Positions 36,001 to 44,481 of a stretch of DNA of 64,000 bases are shown here, in pieces. The stretch is from positions 278,839 to 342,838 of the forward strand of contig NZ_JAFMPK010000027.1 in the NCBI RefSeq assembly GCF_017349295.1, given 5' to 3'. The notes under the pieces were generated by a model. That model was not told the DNA's origin, searched no databases, and saw nothing but the letters and a program-made list of their open reading frames with translations. Both the position numbers and the translations under genes were made by a program. How positions within the stretch are numbered: position 1 is the stretch's first letter; the number at the start of each line of letters is the position of its first letter. The DNA is from Myceligenerans salitolerans (GTDB taxonomy: Bacteria > Actinomycetota > Actinomycetes > Actinomycetales > Cellulomonadaceae).

Positions 36001-37501
36001 CGTCGAGCTTCATGCCCCGGGCCTCGATGAGCTCCTCGAGCCGCGTGAGCAGGGCCGCGCCCTGTCCCGGGTCCGCCGCGAGGTGGTCGCCGGCGCCCAG
36101 CGGGCTGTGCGGGGAACCCGTGTGCGGCGCCCACTGCAGCCACTCCCAGTCCTGGCGTGACCGGTTGGAGGTGAGCGCGGTGATGACCACCTCGGCGGGC
36201 GAGTGCAGCGCGATCATCTGCAGGATGACGGAGCGCGCCACGCCCTCGACGGCTCCGGAGCGGCCGGCGATGCCGACGCTGCCCCCGAACCGCAGGGCCG
36301 CCGTGGACGGCACGTCCTCGATGAACACGCACTGCTGCTTGAGCTCCAGGACCTTCTCCCAGTGCTCGGGAAGCGCGTTGTTCTCCCGGGGCTCGGCGAA
36401 CGTGGTCCGGGCGGGCGCGCGGCCGACCCCCAGGCGAACCGTGAGGAAACCCCGGTGCTCCGGCCGGTGTGTCCACATCAGGCCGCCGAGCCGGCGGACG
36501 TTGTCGACGGCCTCGGCCAGCGACGGGGTCTCGGCGATCCGGACAGCACGTTCGACGGCGTGGGTACGGCGGATCCGTTCCTTGGTGTACTCGATCGCCT
36601 CGAGGAACTGCTCGGACGCCTTCTCGTACTCCTTCTTCGACTGGGTCTTGCGGTCCCACCACATGCCGATCATGAACATGGGCCCCATGAACATGAACAG
36701 GAGCATGCGCGGGTTCTGGAAGACGAGGAACACCACGAGGCCCATCACGATCGGGACCAGCATGACGAGCCAGGGCAGCGGGCGGGGCTTCGGCGGCTCC
36801 GGCGGCTTCGGCGCCTTGATCTCGTGCTCGCCGAACCGGGTGACGACCCTCGGCGACCGGTTGAACTCGACGGCGGGACTGGTGGGCGCGATGCTGGTGG
36901 TCCGGTGCAGGGCGATCACCGAGACGACGTCGTTCCCGATGGTGATCATGTCGGAACTGGTCACCGTCGCCCGGGTGACCGCCTGACCGCCCATGACGAG
37001 GCCGTTGGCCGAGTCGAGGTCGTGGATCTCGATCGACTCGCCGACCACGATGCGCGCGTGCCGCTTGGACACCTGCTTGTCGGAGAGCCGGACGTCCATG
37101 TCCCGGCCCCGCCCGATGTAGGAGGTACCCACGGGAAGGGGGAACTCCCGGCCGGCGTCGGGGCCCTCCATGACACGAAGCGTCGCGACGGCGGCGCCAC
37201 GGTCGGCTCCGGGGACCAGGAACTGGTCCGATACCCGCACGATCTCCACGGTCGAGCCGGAGCGCAGGCCGGCCTGCGTGAGGTCGTTGTCCGGCCGCAG
37301 CACCCGGCTGTCGGCGCCGCCCCCGCCGGACTCGCCGCGGACCTGGAGGGTGAGGTTCTCCGGTGCCGCGGCACCGTTACGGGTGGGGTCCGCCGAGAAC
37401 AGGGTCTCCGCGACGTCCCGCACGGTGGCCGTCGCGTCGGCCGTGACCGCCACGTTCGCGGAGGTCTGGTCGGGGCGGTTGAGTGTCAGCTTGATCCGCA
37501 C
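33023..37501 (-). CDS. EssC/EccC-type FtsK/SpoIIIE ATPase with N-terminal ubiquitin-like and FHA domains
   Basis: 1492 residues, the motor of the WXG100 system. The N-terminal ~85 residues resemble the YukD/EsaB ubiquitin-like fold (ending LRPDNDLTQAGLRSGSTVEIV). An FHA domain follows (about 108-200; YIGRGRDMD, SKRHARI, DSANG), then two membrane helices (about 237-280). Three ATPase modules come next. The first is intact: Walker A GGTTGAGKSE with K713, Walker B IIVVDEFA. The second has Walker A GTGGAGKST (K1040) but DG in Walker B. The third has GPPGSGRTT, with Arg1320 replacing the lysine. GTG start one base after the preceding gene. FHA plus two helices recalls Firmicute EssC more than mycobacterial EccC. 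Confidence 0.88.
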   Translation of the reverse strand: MRIKLTLNRPDQTSANVAVTADATATVRDVAETLFSADPTRNGAAAPENLTLQVRGESGGGGADSRVLRPDNDLTQAGLRSGSTVEIVRVSDQFLVPGADRGAAVATLRVMEGPDAGREFPLPVGTSYIGRGRDMDVRLSDKQVSKRHARIVVGESIEIHDLDSANGLVMGGQAVTRATVTSSDMITIGNDVVSVIALHRTTSIAPTSPAVEFNRSPRVVTRFGEHEIKAPKPPEPPKPRPLPWLVMLVPIVMGLVVFLVFQNPRMLLFMFMGPMFMIGMWWDRKTQSKKEYEKASEQFLEAIEYTKERIRRTHAVERAVRIAETPSLAEAVDNVRRLGGLMWTHRPEHRGFLTVRLGVGRAPARTTFAEPRENNALPEHWEKVLELKQQCVFIEDVPSTAALRFGGSVGIAGRSGAVEGVARSVILQMIALHSPAEVVITALTSNRSRQDWEWLQWAPHTGSPHSPLGAGDHLAADPGQGAALLTRLEELIEARGMKLDGPPPLEGERDVEKDRQEQPPKPILPSVVVLVEDDVPLERSRLVRLVERGPSVNVHVVWVAPTVEQLPAACRTFVVLDHEAGADSATSGQVHYGLLSFPVRCETVDLATAHEIARILSPVVDVGAPVSDETDLPRSVSYLALAGTEVASEPHSIIDRWKENLSLTPRDGSPPVRRKNPTNLRGLVGHNGIEPFYLDLRTQGPHALVGGTTGAGKSEFLQSWVMGMAAAHSPDRVTFLFVDYKGGAAFADCVHLPHTVGLVTDLSQHLVRRALSSLRAELHYREHLLNRKKAKDLASLEKTGDPDAPPSLIIVVDEFAALVGEVPEFVDGVVDVAQRGRSLGLHLILATQRPAGVIKDNLRANTNLRIALRMADESDSKDVLGDAMAAHFAASIPGRGAAKTGPGRITTFQTGYAGGWTSDEPEPTQIDVEELDFGVARKWEMPARESSSDDGGDPGPNDISRMVRTMREAATVAGVPEPRKPWLPELAQTYDLALLPNPRTDAKLLLGVLDDPHGQAQPTVHYEPDTDGNMAVYGTGGAGKSTTLRTIAISAGLTVRGGPTQVYGIDCGSGGLTMLENMPHVGAIIDGEDEERVTRLLRRLTQELEERSARYAEVRAGSIVEYRKIANKPHEPRIFVLVDGFGAFRDSYEISVARGFSIFGAFTQLATDGRPVGIHIVMTGDRATNIPPSLASTVQKRIVHRMAREDDYMMLNVPKDVLNPTSAPGRAIMFGQEAQIAVLGGDSNGVVQSREMSKLEQAMERAGTLKAPGIERLPDDFTLTALPPTVGNRPTIGLRDLDISPIGLPERSPLMLSGPPGSGRTTTFVTIATSLRRATRTRLVYLSSRRTSVGSMDLWDKVAQTPEDVQEVVKELTEAVQADKFAPGSLTVMIENYTELTGTPAEKPLEAFVKAAVRKEIMVIGEAESSTWSKAFALAGPFKSGRNGILMTPGDMEGDTLLNTPLGRLRRQDFPPGRGFLIAAGRAAKIHVAQPG

Positions 37502-37502
37502 G

Positions 37503-38204
37503 TCAGGCGTCGTCCTTCAAATCGAGCAGGGGGAGGTCGTCGGCGGTCACCAGACGTGAGGCGACGGCGTACTCGACGAGGCGCGCCCTGCGGTTGGTGG
37601 CCTGGGATCCGGAGTCGCCGCGCAGGCCCTTGACCCCGATCCGGTCGAGCTTCTCGCACACGTTGTCGAGCTTGCGGTTGAAGCGCGTGGTGGCCCAGCC
37701 GAGCCGCCGGGCCGCGGCGGCGGAGCTGGGGATCTCGCTCAGTCCGCTGCCCTCACGGCGCAGCATCGGCTCGGCGAGCGACACGATGAGCTGGCGCTGG
37801 CTCGTGGTGAACCGGATGGCGCCGATGGTCGTGGCCCCGGTCCCCGCGTCGTCGTCGGACGAGATCTCGTGGTACGGCGCGTCCTCGAGGTGCAGGCTGA
37901 GCTCGTAGGTGGTGGGGCCGGCCGTGAACACCACGGAGGTGCTGGGGAAGACGATGGGCAGGCGGTTGCCCGGGGGCAGCCAGGACTGGACGCCGCCACC
38001 GGCGTCGCACACCGTGGCGGAGATCAGCGAGCCCACGTTCGACAGCCACCAGATCCCGTCCTCGTGCGACACCCGCAGGAAGCGGCGATGGAGGTACGGG
38101 TTGTCGTCGACGGTGAGGTCGCCCTCGCGGCCGATGTCGAAGGTGTCGCTGTCGCCCTCCGGGCGGAACCACTCGCCGCAGAACTCGATCGACAGCGAGC
38201 TCAT
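37503..38204 (-). CDS. FHA-like / helix-turn-helix protein, candidate cluster regulator
   Basis: 233 residues. The N-terminal half looks like a divergent FHA domain (FDIGREGDLTVDDNPYLHRRFLRV, WWLSNVGS). The C-terminal part (about 140-215) looks like a winged helix: TTSQRQLIVSLAEPML, SSAAAARRLGWATTRFNRKLDNVCEKL, then a basic TNRRARLVEYAV helix. The ATG overlaps the kinase stop (ATGA), and the EssC gene starts one base after this gene, so the three are translationally linked. A phospho-dependent DNA-binding role is plausible but unproven. Confidence 0.65.
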   Translation of the reverse strand: MSSLSIEFCGEWFRPEGDSDTFDIGREGDLTVDDNPYLHRRFLRVSHEDGIWWLSNVGSLISATVCDAGGGVQSWLPPGNRLPIVFPSTSVVFTAGPTTYELSLHLEDAPYHEISSDDDAGTGATTIGAIRFTTSQRQLIVSLAEPMLRREGSGLSEIPSSAAAARRLGWATTRFNRKLDNVCEKLDRIGVKGLRGDSGSQATNRRARLVEYAVASRLVTADDLPLLDLKDDA

Positions 38205-39907
38205 CCGTCGGCCCCCGCGGGGGCGACGCAGTCCTCCGCCGGGTCGGACACCTGGTTGTCACGCATCATCACGACGTGGACGCACGTGTCGCCGGGCTCC
38301 CGCGGCACGGTGACCGTGGTCTTGTTCCCGACGGACTCGTAGATCGGCGTCTCCTCGGACAGGCTCCGCACCAGGTACCCGAACTCGTCGCCCTCCTCGA
38401 AGGCCTCCGGGCGCTCCCAGGTCACGACGACCTGGTCGCCGTCCGGCTCCGCCGTCACCCGGAGCGGAGGCGCCAGATAGTTGGGCACGATGTCCTCGCC
38501 GAACTCCCCGACGCCCGTCTCGGCGACCGCCGGCCCGCCGTCGTCGTCCTGGCCTTCCCAGGGCCTCAGCAGGAACACGAGGATCCCGATCCCGACGAGC
38601 GCGACGGCTCCCAGGATCGGCGCCACGAGCCGCCACGGGCTCGGCTTCGGCTCCTCCTCCTGAGGCGCGGGTGCGACGTACTCCTGCGCGCCCTGTTGCC
38701 CGGCGGGCAGCGACGTGCGCGCGACCGTCTCCTCGACGGTTCCGACGCCGGAACGGTCACCAGCGACGAACGGCAGGTCGGGCGCCGAAGGGCGGCCCAT
38801 GGACGACGACGGCGCCCCGGCGTACGGCGGAGCCCCGGCACCCGTCGCAGCGGGCGGGCCGAAACCGCCCGCGGGCGGGGCGCTCGGCACGAAGCCGGGC
38901 GATGCGCCCGGCCCTGCCGGCGGGGCCTGCGCGGGACGCGGCCCCGGCGGTGCCTGCTGCCCCGGGTCGATCGAGACGACGTTGCGGAACCGCGTGCCGT
39001 CCTGCTCGTCGTCCTCCTCCTGGTGCATCTGGCCGGACTCGTCGAGGATGTCGATCGTCGTCATGTCGCGCGACATCTCGACCTGGACCTGCTGCAGTGC
39101 CCGGGCGAAGGCCAGCGCCGTCGGGTACCGCGACGCGGGCCGCTTGCTCATGGCCGTGGCCAGCACCCGCTCCAGGGAGGGCGGTACGTCGGAACGCCCG
39201 AGCGCCGGCAGCGAGCCGGTCTCGATGCGCGCGATGAGGTCCGCCGAGCGGTTCGAGCCACCCGGGACCTCGAACGGGGTCCGGCCGGCCAGCAGGGTGT
39301 AGCAGGTGGCGGCGAGGCCCCACACGTCCGTCGCGATCCCGCTGACCGGCGGGTCCTGGAACGACTCCGGCGGCGACCACGGGATCGACATTCCCTCGGC
39401 GGCCGACGCCTCGTCGACGGTGGAGGCGATGCCGAAGTCGGTCAGCACGGGATGCCCGAACTGGGTGACCAGGATGTTCGCCGGCTTGATGTCCCGGTGC
39501 AGGATGCCCAGACGGTGTGCGGTCTCGACCGCGCCCGCGATCTGGATCGTCGTGCGCAACGCCTCCGCCACGGAGAACCGTTCGCTGCGGTACCGCGCGC
39601 CGAGGTTCGGGCGGGAACAGAACTCCATCGCCAGGTAGGGGCGGCCGTCCCCAGCCGTCGCCGCCTCGTACATGGTCACGATGGACGGGTGGTTGCCGAG
39701 CGTGGCCATGAGGTCGGCCTCGGCGTCGAACGTCTCCCGCTGGGTGGCGCTCGACCACTCCTTGAGCAGCACCTTGATCGCCACCTGGCGACGCGGGCGG
39801 CGCTGCTCGTAGAGGAACACGTCCGCGAAGCCGCCCGAACCGATGACCCTCTTGAACTCGTAGCCATCGATCTGGGGCGGCGCGGACGGCGCTCGCTTGC
39901 TGCTCAC
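38201..39907 (-). CDS. Transmembrane Ser/Thr protein kinase of the ESX-like cluster
   Basis: 568 residues. A canonical kinase domain at about 15-280: IGSGGFADVFL, VAIKVLLKEW (Lys), HRDIKPANILV, TDFGIAS, PPESFQDPP and DVWGLAATCYTLLAGRTPF. A Pro/Gly/Ala-rich cytoplasmic linker leads to one membrane helix (about 426-449) and a short beta-rich extracellular domain (VTAEPDGDQVVVTWERPEAFEEGDEF, fibronectin-like). The GTG at 39,907 has AAGGAA five bases upstream. It is paired with the PP2C phosphatase and FHA proteins nearby, so it likely controls the secretion system by phosphorylation. Confidence 0.92.
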   Translation of the reverse strand: MSSKRAPSAPPQIDGYEFKRVIGSGGFADVFLYEQRRPRRQVAIKVLLKEWSSATQRETFDAEADLMATLGNHPSIVTMYEAATAGDGRPYLAMEFCSRPNLGARYRSERFSVAEALRTTIQIAGAVETAHRLGILHRDIKPANILVTQFGHPVLTDFGIASTVDEASAAEGMSIPWSPPESFQDPPVSGIATDVWGLAATCYTLLAGRTPFEVPGGSNRSADLIARIETGSLPALGRSDVPPSLERVLATAMSKRPASRYPTALAFARALQQVQVEMSRDMTTIDILDESGQMHQEEDDEQDGTRFRNVVSIDPGQQAPPGPRPAQAPPAGPGASPGFVPSAPPAGGFGPPAATGAGAPPYAGAPSSSMGRPSAPDLPFVAGDRSGVGTVEETVARTSLPAGQQGAQEYVAPAPQEEEPKPSPWRLVAPILGAVALVGIGILVFLLRPWEGQDDDGGPAVAETGVGEFGEDIVPNYLAPPLRVTAEPDGDQVVVTWERPEAFEEGDEFGYLVRSLSEETPIYESVGNKTTVTVPREPGDTCVHVVMMRDNQVSDPAEDCVAPAGADG

Positions 39908-39958
39908 CTGGTTCCTTTCGTGTCTGCTCTTCGTCGAGTGGACGGTGCCTGCGGGCTC

Positions 39959-39974
39959 TGGGGCGTGAACCCCA
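39959..39974. promoter_or_regulatory. TGGGG-N6-CCCCA palindrome upstream of the kinase-EssC unit
   Basis: TGGGGCGTGAACCCCA, centred about 59 bp before the kinase start, in the only sizeable gap (101 bp) between the FHA gene and the kinase. Confidence 0.55.
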
Positions 39975-40008
39975 CAGATACCGTGCGCTCAGCGGGGAAT
40001 CCGGAGAT

Positions 40009-41685
40009 TCACCAGATCCCCTCGAACTTGAGGGTCACACCGTCGCCCAGGTCGACCACGTCGCCGTCCGCCACGATCTCCTTCTCGTTCGGGTGGAGAC
40101 GGCGCGGCGGCTGCCCCGGGCGGATCAGCGTCGTACCGTTCGTCGTCGCCATGTCCGCCACCAGGACGTGCCACTCCTCGAGCGACACCTCCAGATGCGA
40201 ACGCGAGATGTCCTGGTTGGGGCTCGAAACGGTCACGAGCCGGGGGATCTCCGACGCGGAGGTGGTGGAGGTCCGTGGTCGGCGTCCCACGATGACTCCG
40301 CGATCGAGCTGGATGATCTGCTCTCCGCGGGCACCGGCGGCGCCCGCCTGCGCGGACCCGGCCGTCACCACGAGCCGGCCCAGTGGCGGGCGTGCCGCGG
40401 TCGACGGCTCGCCCGACAGTCCCTCGCCGCAGGTGCGGCACGTCGGCCGCGCGGGCGGGTTCGCGTGGCCGTTCGGGCACGTGACGGCGAGGATCTGGAC
40501 GCCCCCCGAGAGCGGCTGCGGCTCGGCGGCAGGAGCGGGTGCCGCCAGGCCGGCAGAGCCACGCAGGGCGGCGAGGTCGGACTGCATCACCGTGTGCCCG
40601 TCGTGGTCGTCCGGTTCCTCCGCCTCGGGCGCGTCCACCGCCGCGGCGCGGTGGGCGGCGGCGGGCGTCTCACCGGGCACCGCGGGCGAGGAGCCCGGGA
40701 AACCACCCGGGATCGCGGAGATCAGGCTCGGCGCTTCCCAGGCCGCACCCGGTTCGTCCGCGGTCTCCGTCGCGGTGTGCGCTCCGGCTCCCGCGGGCTC
40801 GGCGGCAGGCGCCGGCTCGACCACGGGCACGGCGGTGGCGGCGGGCCCGGCCGCGGCCGGGCCCTCGGCGTCGTCCTCGTCCTCCTCCGGCGCACGCACC
40901 GCGGCGTCCTCGACACTGCGCATGATCGTCTCGCCGAACAGGTGCTCGTACTCGTCGTCGCCACCGATCTGCGTGGCCTCGGGCACCGGGCTGTCCGGCC
41001 CCGCCGACGTCGGCGGCGCGAACGACGGCCCCGGGCCGGCGTCCGCGCTCTCGGCGGGCTCGGGCGTTCCCGGGTCCGGAGCCGGCGGTGGCGGCGGGAC
41101 GGGCGGCGTGCTCGCCACGCCGGGGATTCGCGCGAAGACCGACGCCTCGTCGGGCTCCGCCGCGGCGGCGGGGTCCGCCGACGAGCGCGACGCCGGCGGA
41201 CCCGTGAGGGCGCCCTCCGAGGCCTCCCGCACGAGTATCCGGCGGACGGACGCCACCGGAACCACCGCGGACTCCACCGGCAGCCCGCCCTCGAGGGACG
41301 GCTCTGCCCCCCGGCCCGTCGCGACCGCCGCCACGAACGACGTCGGCTCCTCGATGACCTGCTCCGACCAGGACACGACGTTCTGCCCGGTGACCTGGAC
41401 CGGACCCGCGGCCGTGGCCACGGTGACGTCGGCTCCCGAGCCGCGCACGGCCACGTGCGCGGCCCCCGTGGACTGCACGGCCACCACGGCGAACGGCGGC
41501 ACGGCGCGCAGGCCTCCCGGAACCGACGTGAGCACGCCGAGGGCGGCCGCGACACCGTCGGACGCGCCGTCCAGTTCGGTCCACAGCTCGGTCAGCAAGG
41601 CGTCGTCGGCCTCGTCGGGGAGGACCACCACGGTCTCCCCCCGGATCACCGCGCGGGCGGGTCCCTCGGTGTAGTGCACAGTCAT
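40009..41685 (-). CDS. FHA domain protein with zinc ribbon
   Basis: 558 residues. An N-terminal domain of about 165 residues with unknown fold, a long Pro/Ala/Glu-rich linker, a zinc-ribbon-like CPNGHANPPARPTCRTCGEG (about 395-414), and a C-terminal FHA domain (about 435-558; VIVGRRPRTSTTS, NQDISRSHLEVS, TTNGTTLIRP). The linker holds two similar Thr motifs, GETIMRSVED and HTVMQSDLA, that may be kinase sites. The ATG at 41,685 has GGAGGGACC. It lies just after the phosphatase gene. Confidence 0.85.
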   Translation of the reverse strand: MTVHYTEGPARAVIRGETVVVLPDEADDALLTELWTELDGASDGVAAALGVLTSVPGGLRAVPPFAVVAVQSTGAAHVAVRGSGADVTVATAAGPVQVTGQNVVSWSEQVIEEPTSFVAAVATGRGAEPSLEGGLPVESAVVPVASVRRILVREASEGALTGPPASRSSADPAAAAEPDEASVFARIPGVASTPPVPPPPPAPDPGTPEPAESADAGPGPSFAPPTSAGPDSPVPEATQIGGDDEYEHLFGETIMRSVEDAAVRAPEEDEDDAEGPAAAGPAATAVPVVEPAPAAEPAGAGAHTATETADEPGAAWEAPSLISAIPGGFPGSSPAVPGETPAAAHRAAAVDAPEAEEPDDHDGHTVMQSDLAALRGSAGLAAPAPAAEPQPLSGGVQILAVTCPNGHANPPARPTCRTCGEGLSGEPSTAARPPLGRLVVTAGSAQAGAAGARGEQIIQLDRGVIVGRRPRTSTTSASEIPRLVTVSSPNQDISRSHLEVSLEEWHVLVADMATTNGTTLIRPGQPPRRLHPNEKEIVADGDVVDLGDGVTLKFEGIW

Positions 41686-41707
41686 CTCGGTCCCTCCGGC
41701 GTCTCGG

Positions 41708-42541
41708 TCAGCCGCCGCTTCGTGGTTGCGTGTCTTCCATCACTCGTCTGCCGCCCGGCACGACGTCGTGGTCGCGCTCGGCGGTGACACCGTTCGTGTC
41801 GTGGGGAACCCCCGTCACATCCACGACGAGCACCGTCACGTTGTCACGACCACCCGCCTCGAGGGCGGAGTCGACCAGTTCCTGGGCAGCGTTGCCCGGG
41901 TCGGGCACCGCGAGCAGGATCTCGCGGATCTGCTCGTCGTCAAGCTCGGCCGTCAGGCCGTCCGAACACACGAGGATCCGCTCGTGTGCCTCGACCGGAA
42001 CATACCGGAAGTCCGCATCGGGCTCGTCGGGCCCTCCGAGGGCCCTGGTGATGACGTTGCGCCGGGGGTGGTGGCGTGCCTCCTCGGCCGTGAGCATGCC
42101 GGCGTCGATCAGTTCCTGGACCTCGGAGTGGTCCACGCTCATCTGCTCGAGCTCACCGTTGGAGAGCAGGTACGTCCGTGAGTCGCCGACGTTCACGATG
42201 AGCCAGTACGGAACCCCGTCGACGTACGCCAGCACGGCCCCCGTGAGCGTGGTGCCGGCGCCGCGCCCCTTCGGCCCCGTCTCGATCGCTCGCACCTCCT
42301 TCTGGGCGACGTCCACCAGGACGTCGACCAGCTCGGGCTCGATCGTGTCGGCCTCGAGGAGGAAGCTCAGCGCCCCCAGGGCGGTCGCGCTGGCGATGTC
42401 CCCGGCGTCGTGCCCGCCCATCCCGTCCGCCACGAGGAAGACGCCGTTCTCGGCGAGGTACGCGTCCTCGTTGATCTTCCGGCGCCGGCCACGGTCGGAT
42501 GCGGCTCCCCACATCAACGACGGCCGGTTGTCGGAGTTCAC
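41708..42541 (-). CDS. PP2C-type Ser/Thr protein phosphatase
   Basis: 277 residues. Metal-binding motifs are complete: RGRRRKINEDAYLAE, FLVADGMGGHDAGDIAS, VNVGDSRTYLL, ILVCSDGLTAEL and GGRDNVTVLVVDV. It would reverse phosphorylation by the cluster kinase. The GTG start overlaps the stop of the RDD-FHA gene (GTGA). Confidence 0.93.
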   Translation of the reverse strand: MNSDNRPSLMWGAASDRGRRRKINEDAYLAENGVFLVADGMGGHDAGDIASATALGALSFLLEADTIEPELVDVLVDVAQKEVRAIETGPKGRGAGTTLTGAVLAYVDGVPYWLIVNVGDSRTYLLSNGELEQMSVDHSEVQELIDAGMLTAEEARHHPRRNVITRALGGPDEPDADFRYVPVEAHERILVCSDGLTAELDDEQIREILLAVPDPGNAAQELVDSALEAGGRDNVTVLVVDVTGVPHDTNGVTAERDHDVVPGGRRVMEDTQPRSGG

Positions 42542-44481
42542 CCCTCCGCCCCTGCGTGGACGACGACACGCCGGTCACCGAAGTGGATCGTCGACCCGAC
42601 GGGCACGCGCACGCGCGCGCCGGCCTCGGCGACCCGCGGGGGCAGGCCCGGCACCGAGACCACGGTGCCGTTGGTCGAGGCCCGGTCCGTGAGCCAGAGT
42701 CCCGCCGAGTCCACGCCGAGCTCGGCGTGGTTCTTCGACACCGAACGCGTCGGGTCGGGGAGCTGGACCAGGCGCACGCCCGAGCTGCCCGGTGCCTGCG
42801 GGTTCCGTCCCACGAGAGTGGGGCCGTCGACGCGGACCATCTCGCCGGACTCCAGTTCCAGGACCGCACCGACGACCGGCGGCGGATCCATGGCACCGGT
42901 CGAGCCGGTCGGCATCTGCATGATCGTCTCGTCCGGCAGCTGCTCGGCGCCGGTCGCCTCCGGGGTGGGCGGTGCCGCGTGCTGGCCGCGGGAGCCCTGA
43001 CCGTAGGTGCCGCCCTGCCGCTGCCCCGGGCCGTCGATGCTGACGGCCCGCGTCGGCTGCGAGTCACGCCGCTGCGGCTGCGAGATCGGCGGATACGGCG
43101 ACGTCTCGAGCAGCGGATGATCCGGGATCGTGTTGGCGGCGGTGATCGGGCGCGGCGAGTTCGGCGTCGCCGGGGGCGACGGCGTGGACGCCGTCGTGGG
43201 CGGTGCGGCCTCGGGCGGGGACGACGGCGGCGCGCCGGGCAGCATCGGCTGCTGCGGTGCGGAAGGAGCTTGCTGGCCGGGCCACTGCTGGGACGACGGC
43301 TCCTGACCCGGCTGACCGGACCGCACGGGCGGGAAGGCCGGACCCGCCGGGACGTCCGTGATCAGCCCGTCACCGGGCGGCGGTGCCGAGGCCTTGGGGA
43401 ACGACCAGGGATCCGGCTGCGCCGGGGCGCGCGAGCCGTCGGGCGTGAAGGACGCCGCGGCCGGCTGACCCGACTGCCGCGCCGGGTCGAACGTGGGCGC
43501 CTGGCCCGCGGACGACGCGGCCGAGTGCGCCTGTCCCGCCGCACGCAGTGCGCCCGGGCTGGCCTGACCGCCCGAGACCGCCGGTGCACCGGGGGCGGGC
43601 GTCCCCGGGGCCGGTGTGGCAGGGCCCTGGACGCTTCGTCCCGCACCGCCCTGGCCGGAGGTGACCCTACCGGGGGCGCGTGGCCGGGAGTCCGGGTCGA
43701 AACCCTCCACCACGGGCGCGGGCTTCTTCTTGGCGTCGATCACGACGGCGCCGGCCGCCTTGTCGTGCCAGCCCTGCTTGCGTCCGCTCTTGTCCCACAG
43801 CGGGCTGAGCAGCACGACCCAGGCACCGATGCCGCACACCAGACTTCCGGCACCGACGACGAGCACGCGCAGGACGATGCGCCAGAAACCGACCGGCTCC
43901 TGGCCCGCGGCCGACACCGTGCGGATCCCGAGCGCCAGGTTGCCGAGCGTCTTGCCGGACCTGCCCTCCCAGATCCACAGGGACAGGCCCCACAGGAACA
44001 TGAGGCCGAGGCCGCCCCAGAGGCCCGCGACCAGTGTGGTGAGCATGGCGCGCTGCTCGTTCTCGTCGATGGCGATCACGCCCTCGGGCGGCTGCGCCAT
44101 GACGAGGGCGATCCCGTACACGACGCCGAAGAGCACACTGCCCACGGCGCCGTCGAGCAGAAGCGCGACGATCCGCTTGCCGACGTGTGCGTACACGGGC
44201 TCGGGCTCGGCGGGCATCGGCCCCGGGTCCCGGACCGGGACGAACGTCCCGGTGTGGAACTCCTCGTCGATGCGGGACCCACCGTGGTGGTACGGGAGTT
44301 CCTGCCCGCCCTGGGACGTGCCGTAGCCGCCGCCCGCCATCTGCTGGACAGCACTCTGCGGCCCGGGCTGCTGCTCGACCACGGGCCTGCCGGTACGCGG
44401 GAACTCACGTCCGCACACCCCGCAGTACTGCGTCCCCGCGGCCTGGCGCGACAGGCAGCCGCTGCACACCACGTCCGTCAT
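42538..44481 (-). CDS. RDD membrane protein with zinc ribbon and FHA domain
   Basis: 647 residues. An N-terminal zinc ribbon (MTDVVCSGCLSRQAAGTQYCGVCGREF), an RDD domain with three to four helices (about 104-234; GKRIVALLLDGAVGSVLFGVV, RSGKTLGNLALGIRTV), a Pro/Gln/Ala-rich linker of about 300 residues, and a C-terminal FHA domain (about 550-632; TLVGRNPQAPGSSGV, SVSKNHAELGV, RASTNGTVVSV). The linker ends with DETIMQMP, a likely phosphothreonine site also seen in the zinc-ribbon-FHA protein. The ATG at 44,481 overlaps the upstream stop (ATGA) and has AAGGAG. Confidence 0.88.
   Translation of the reverse strand: MTDVVCSGCLSRQAAGTQYCGVCGREFPRTGRPVVEQQPGPQSAVQQMAGGGYGTSQGGQELPYHHGGSRIDEEFHTGTFVPVRDPGPMPAEPEPVYAHVGKRIVALLLDGAVGSVLFGVVYGIALVMAQPPEGVIAIDENEQRAMLTTLVAGLWGGLGLMFLWGLSLWIWEGRSGKTLGNLALGIRTVSAAGQEPVGFWRIVLRVLVVGAGSLVCGIGAWVVLLSPLWDKSGRKQGWHDKAAGAVVIDAKKKPAPVVEGFDPDSRPRAPGRVTSGQGGAGRSVQGPATPAPGTPAPGAPAVSGGQASPGALRAAGQAHSAASSAGQAPTFDPARQSGQPAAASFTPDGSRAPAQPDPWSFPKASAPPPGDGLITDVPAGPAFPPVRSGQPGQEPSSQQWPGQQAPSAPQQPMLPGAPPSSPPEAAPPTTASTPSPPATPNSPRPITAANTIPDHPLLETSPYPPISQPQRRDSQPTRAVSIDGPGQRQGGTYGQGSRGQHAAPPTPEATGAEQLPDETIMQMPTGSTGAMDPPPVVGAVLELESGEMVRVDGPTLVGRNPQAPGSSGVRLVQLPDPTRSVSKNHAELGVDSAGLWLTDRASTNGTVVSVPGLPPRVAEAGARVRVPVGSTIHFGDRRVVVHAGAEG

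Noticed and set aside
38276-41674. Long plus-strand open frame (1132 codons)
   Set aside because: It lies opposite the kinase and FHA genes, has no ribosome binding site or known domain.
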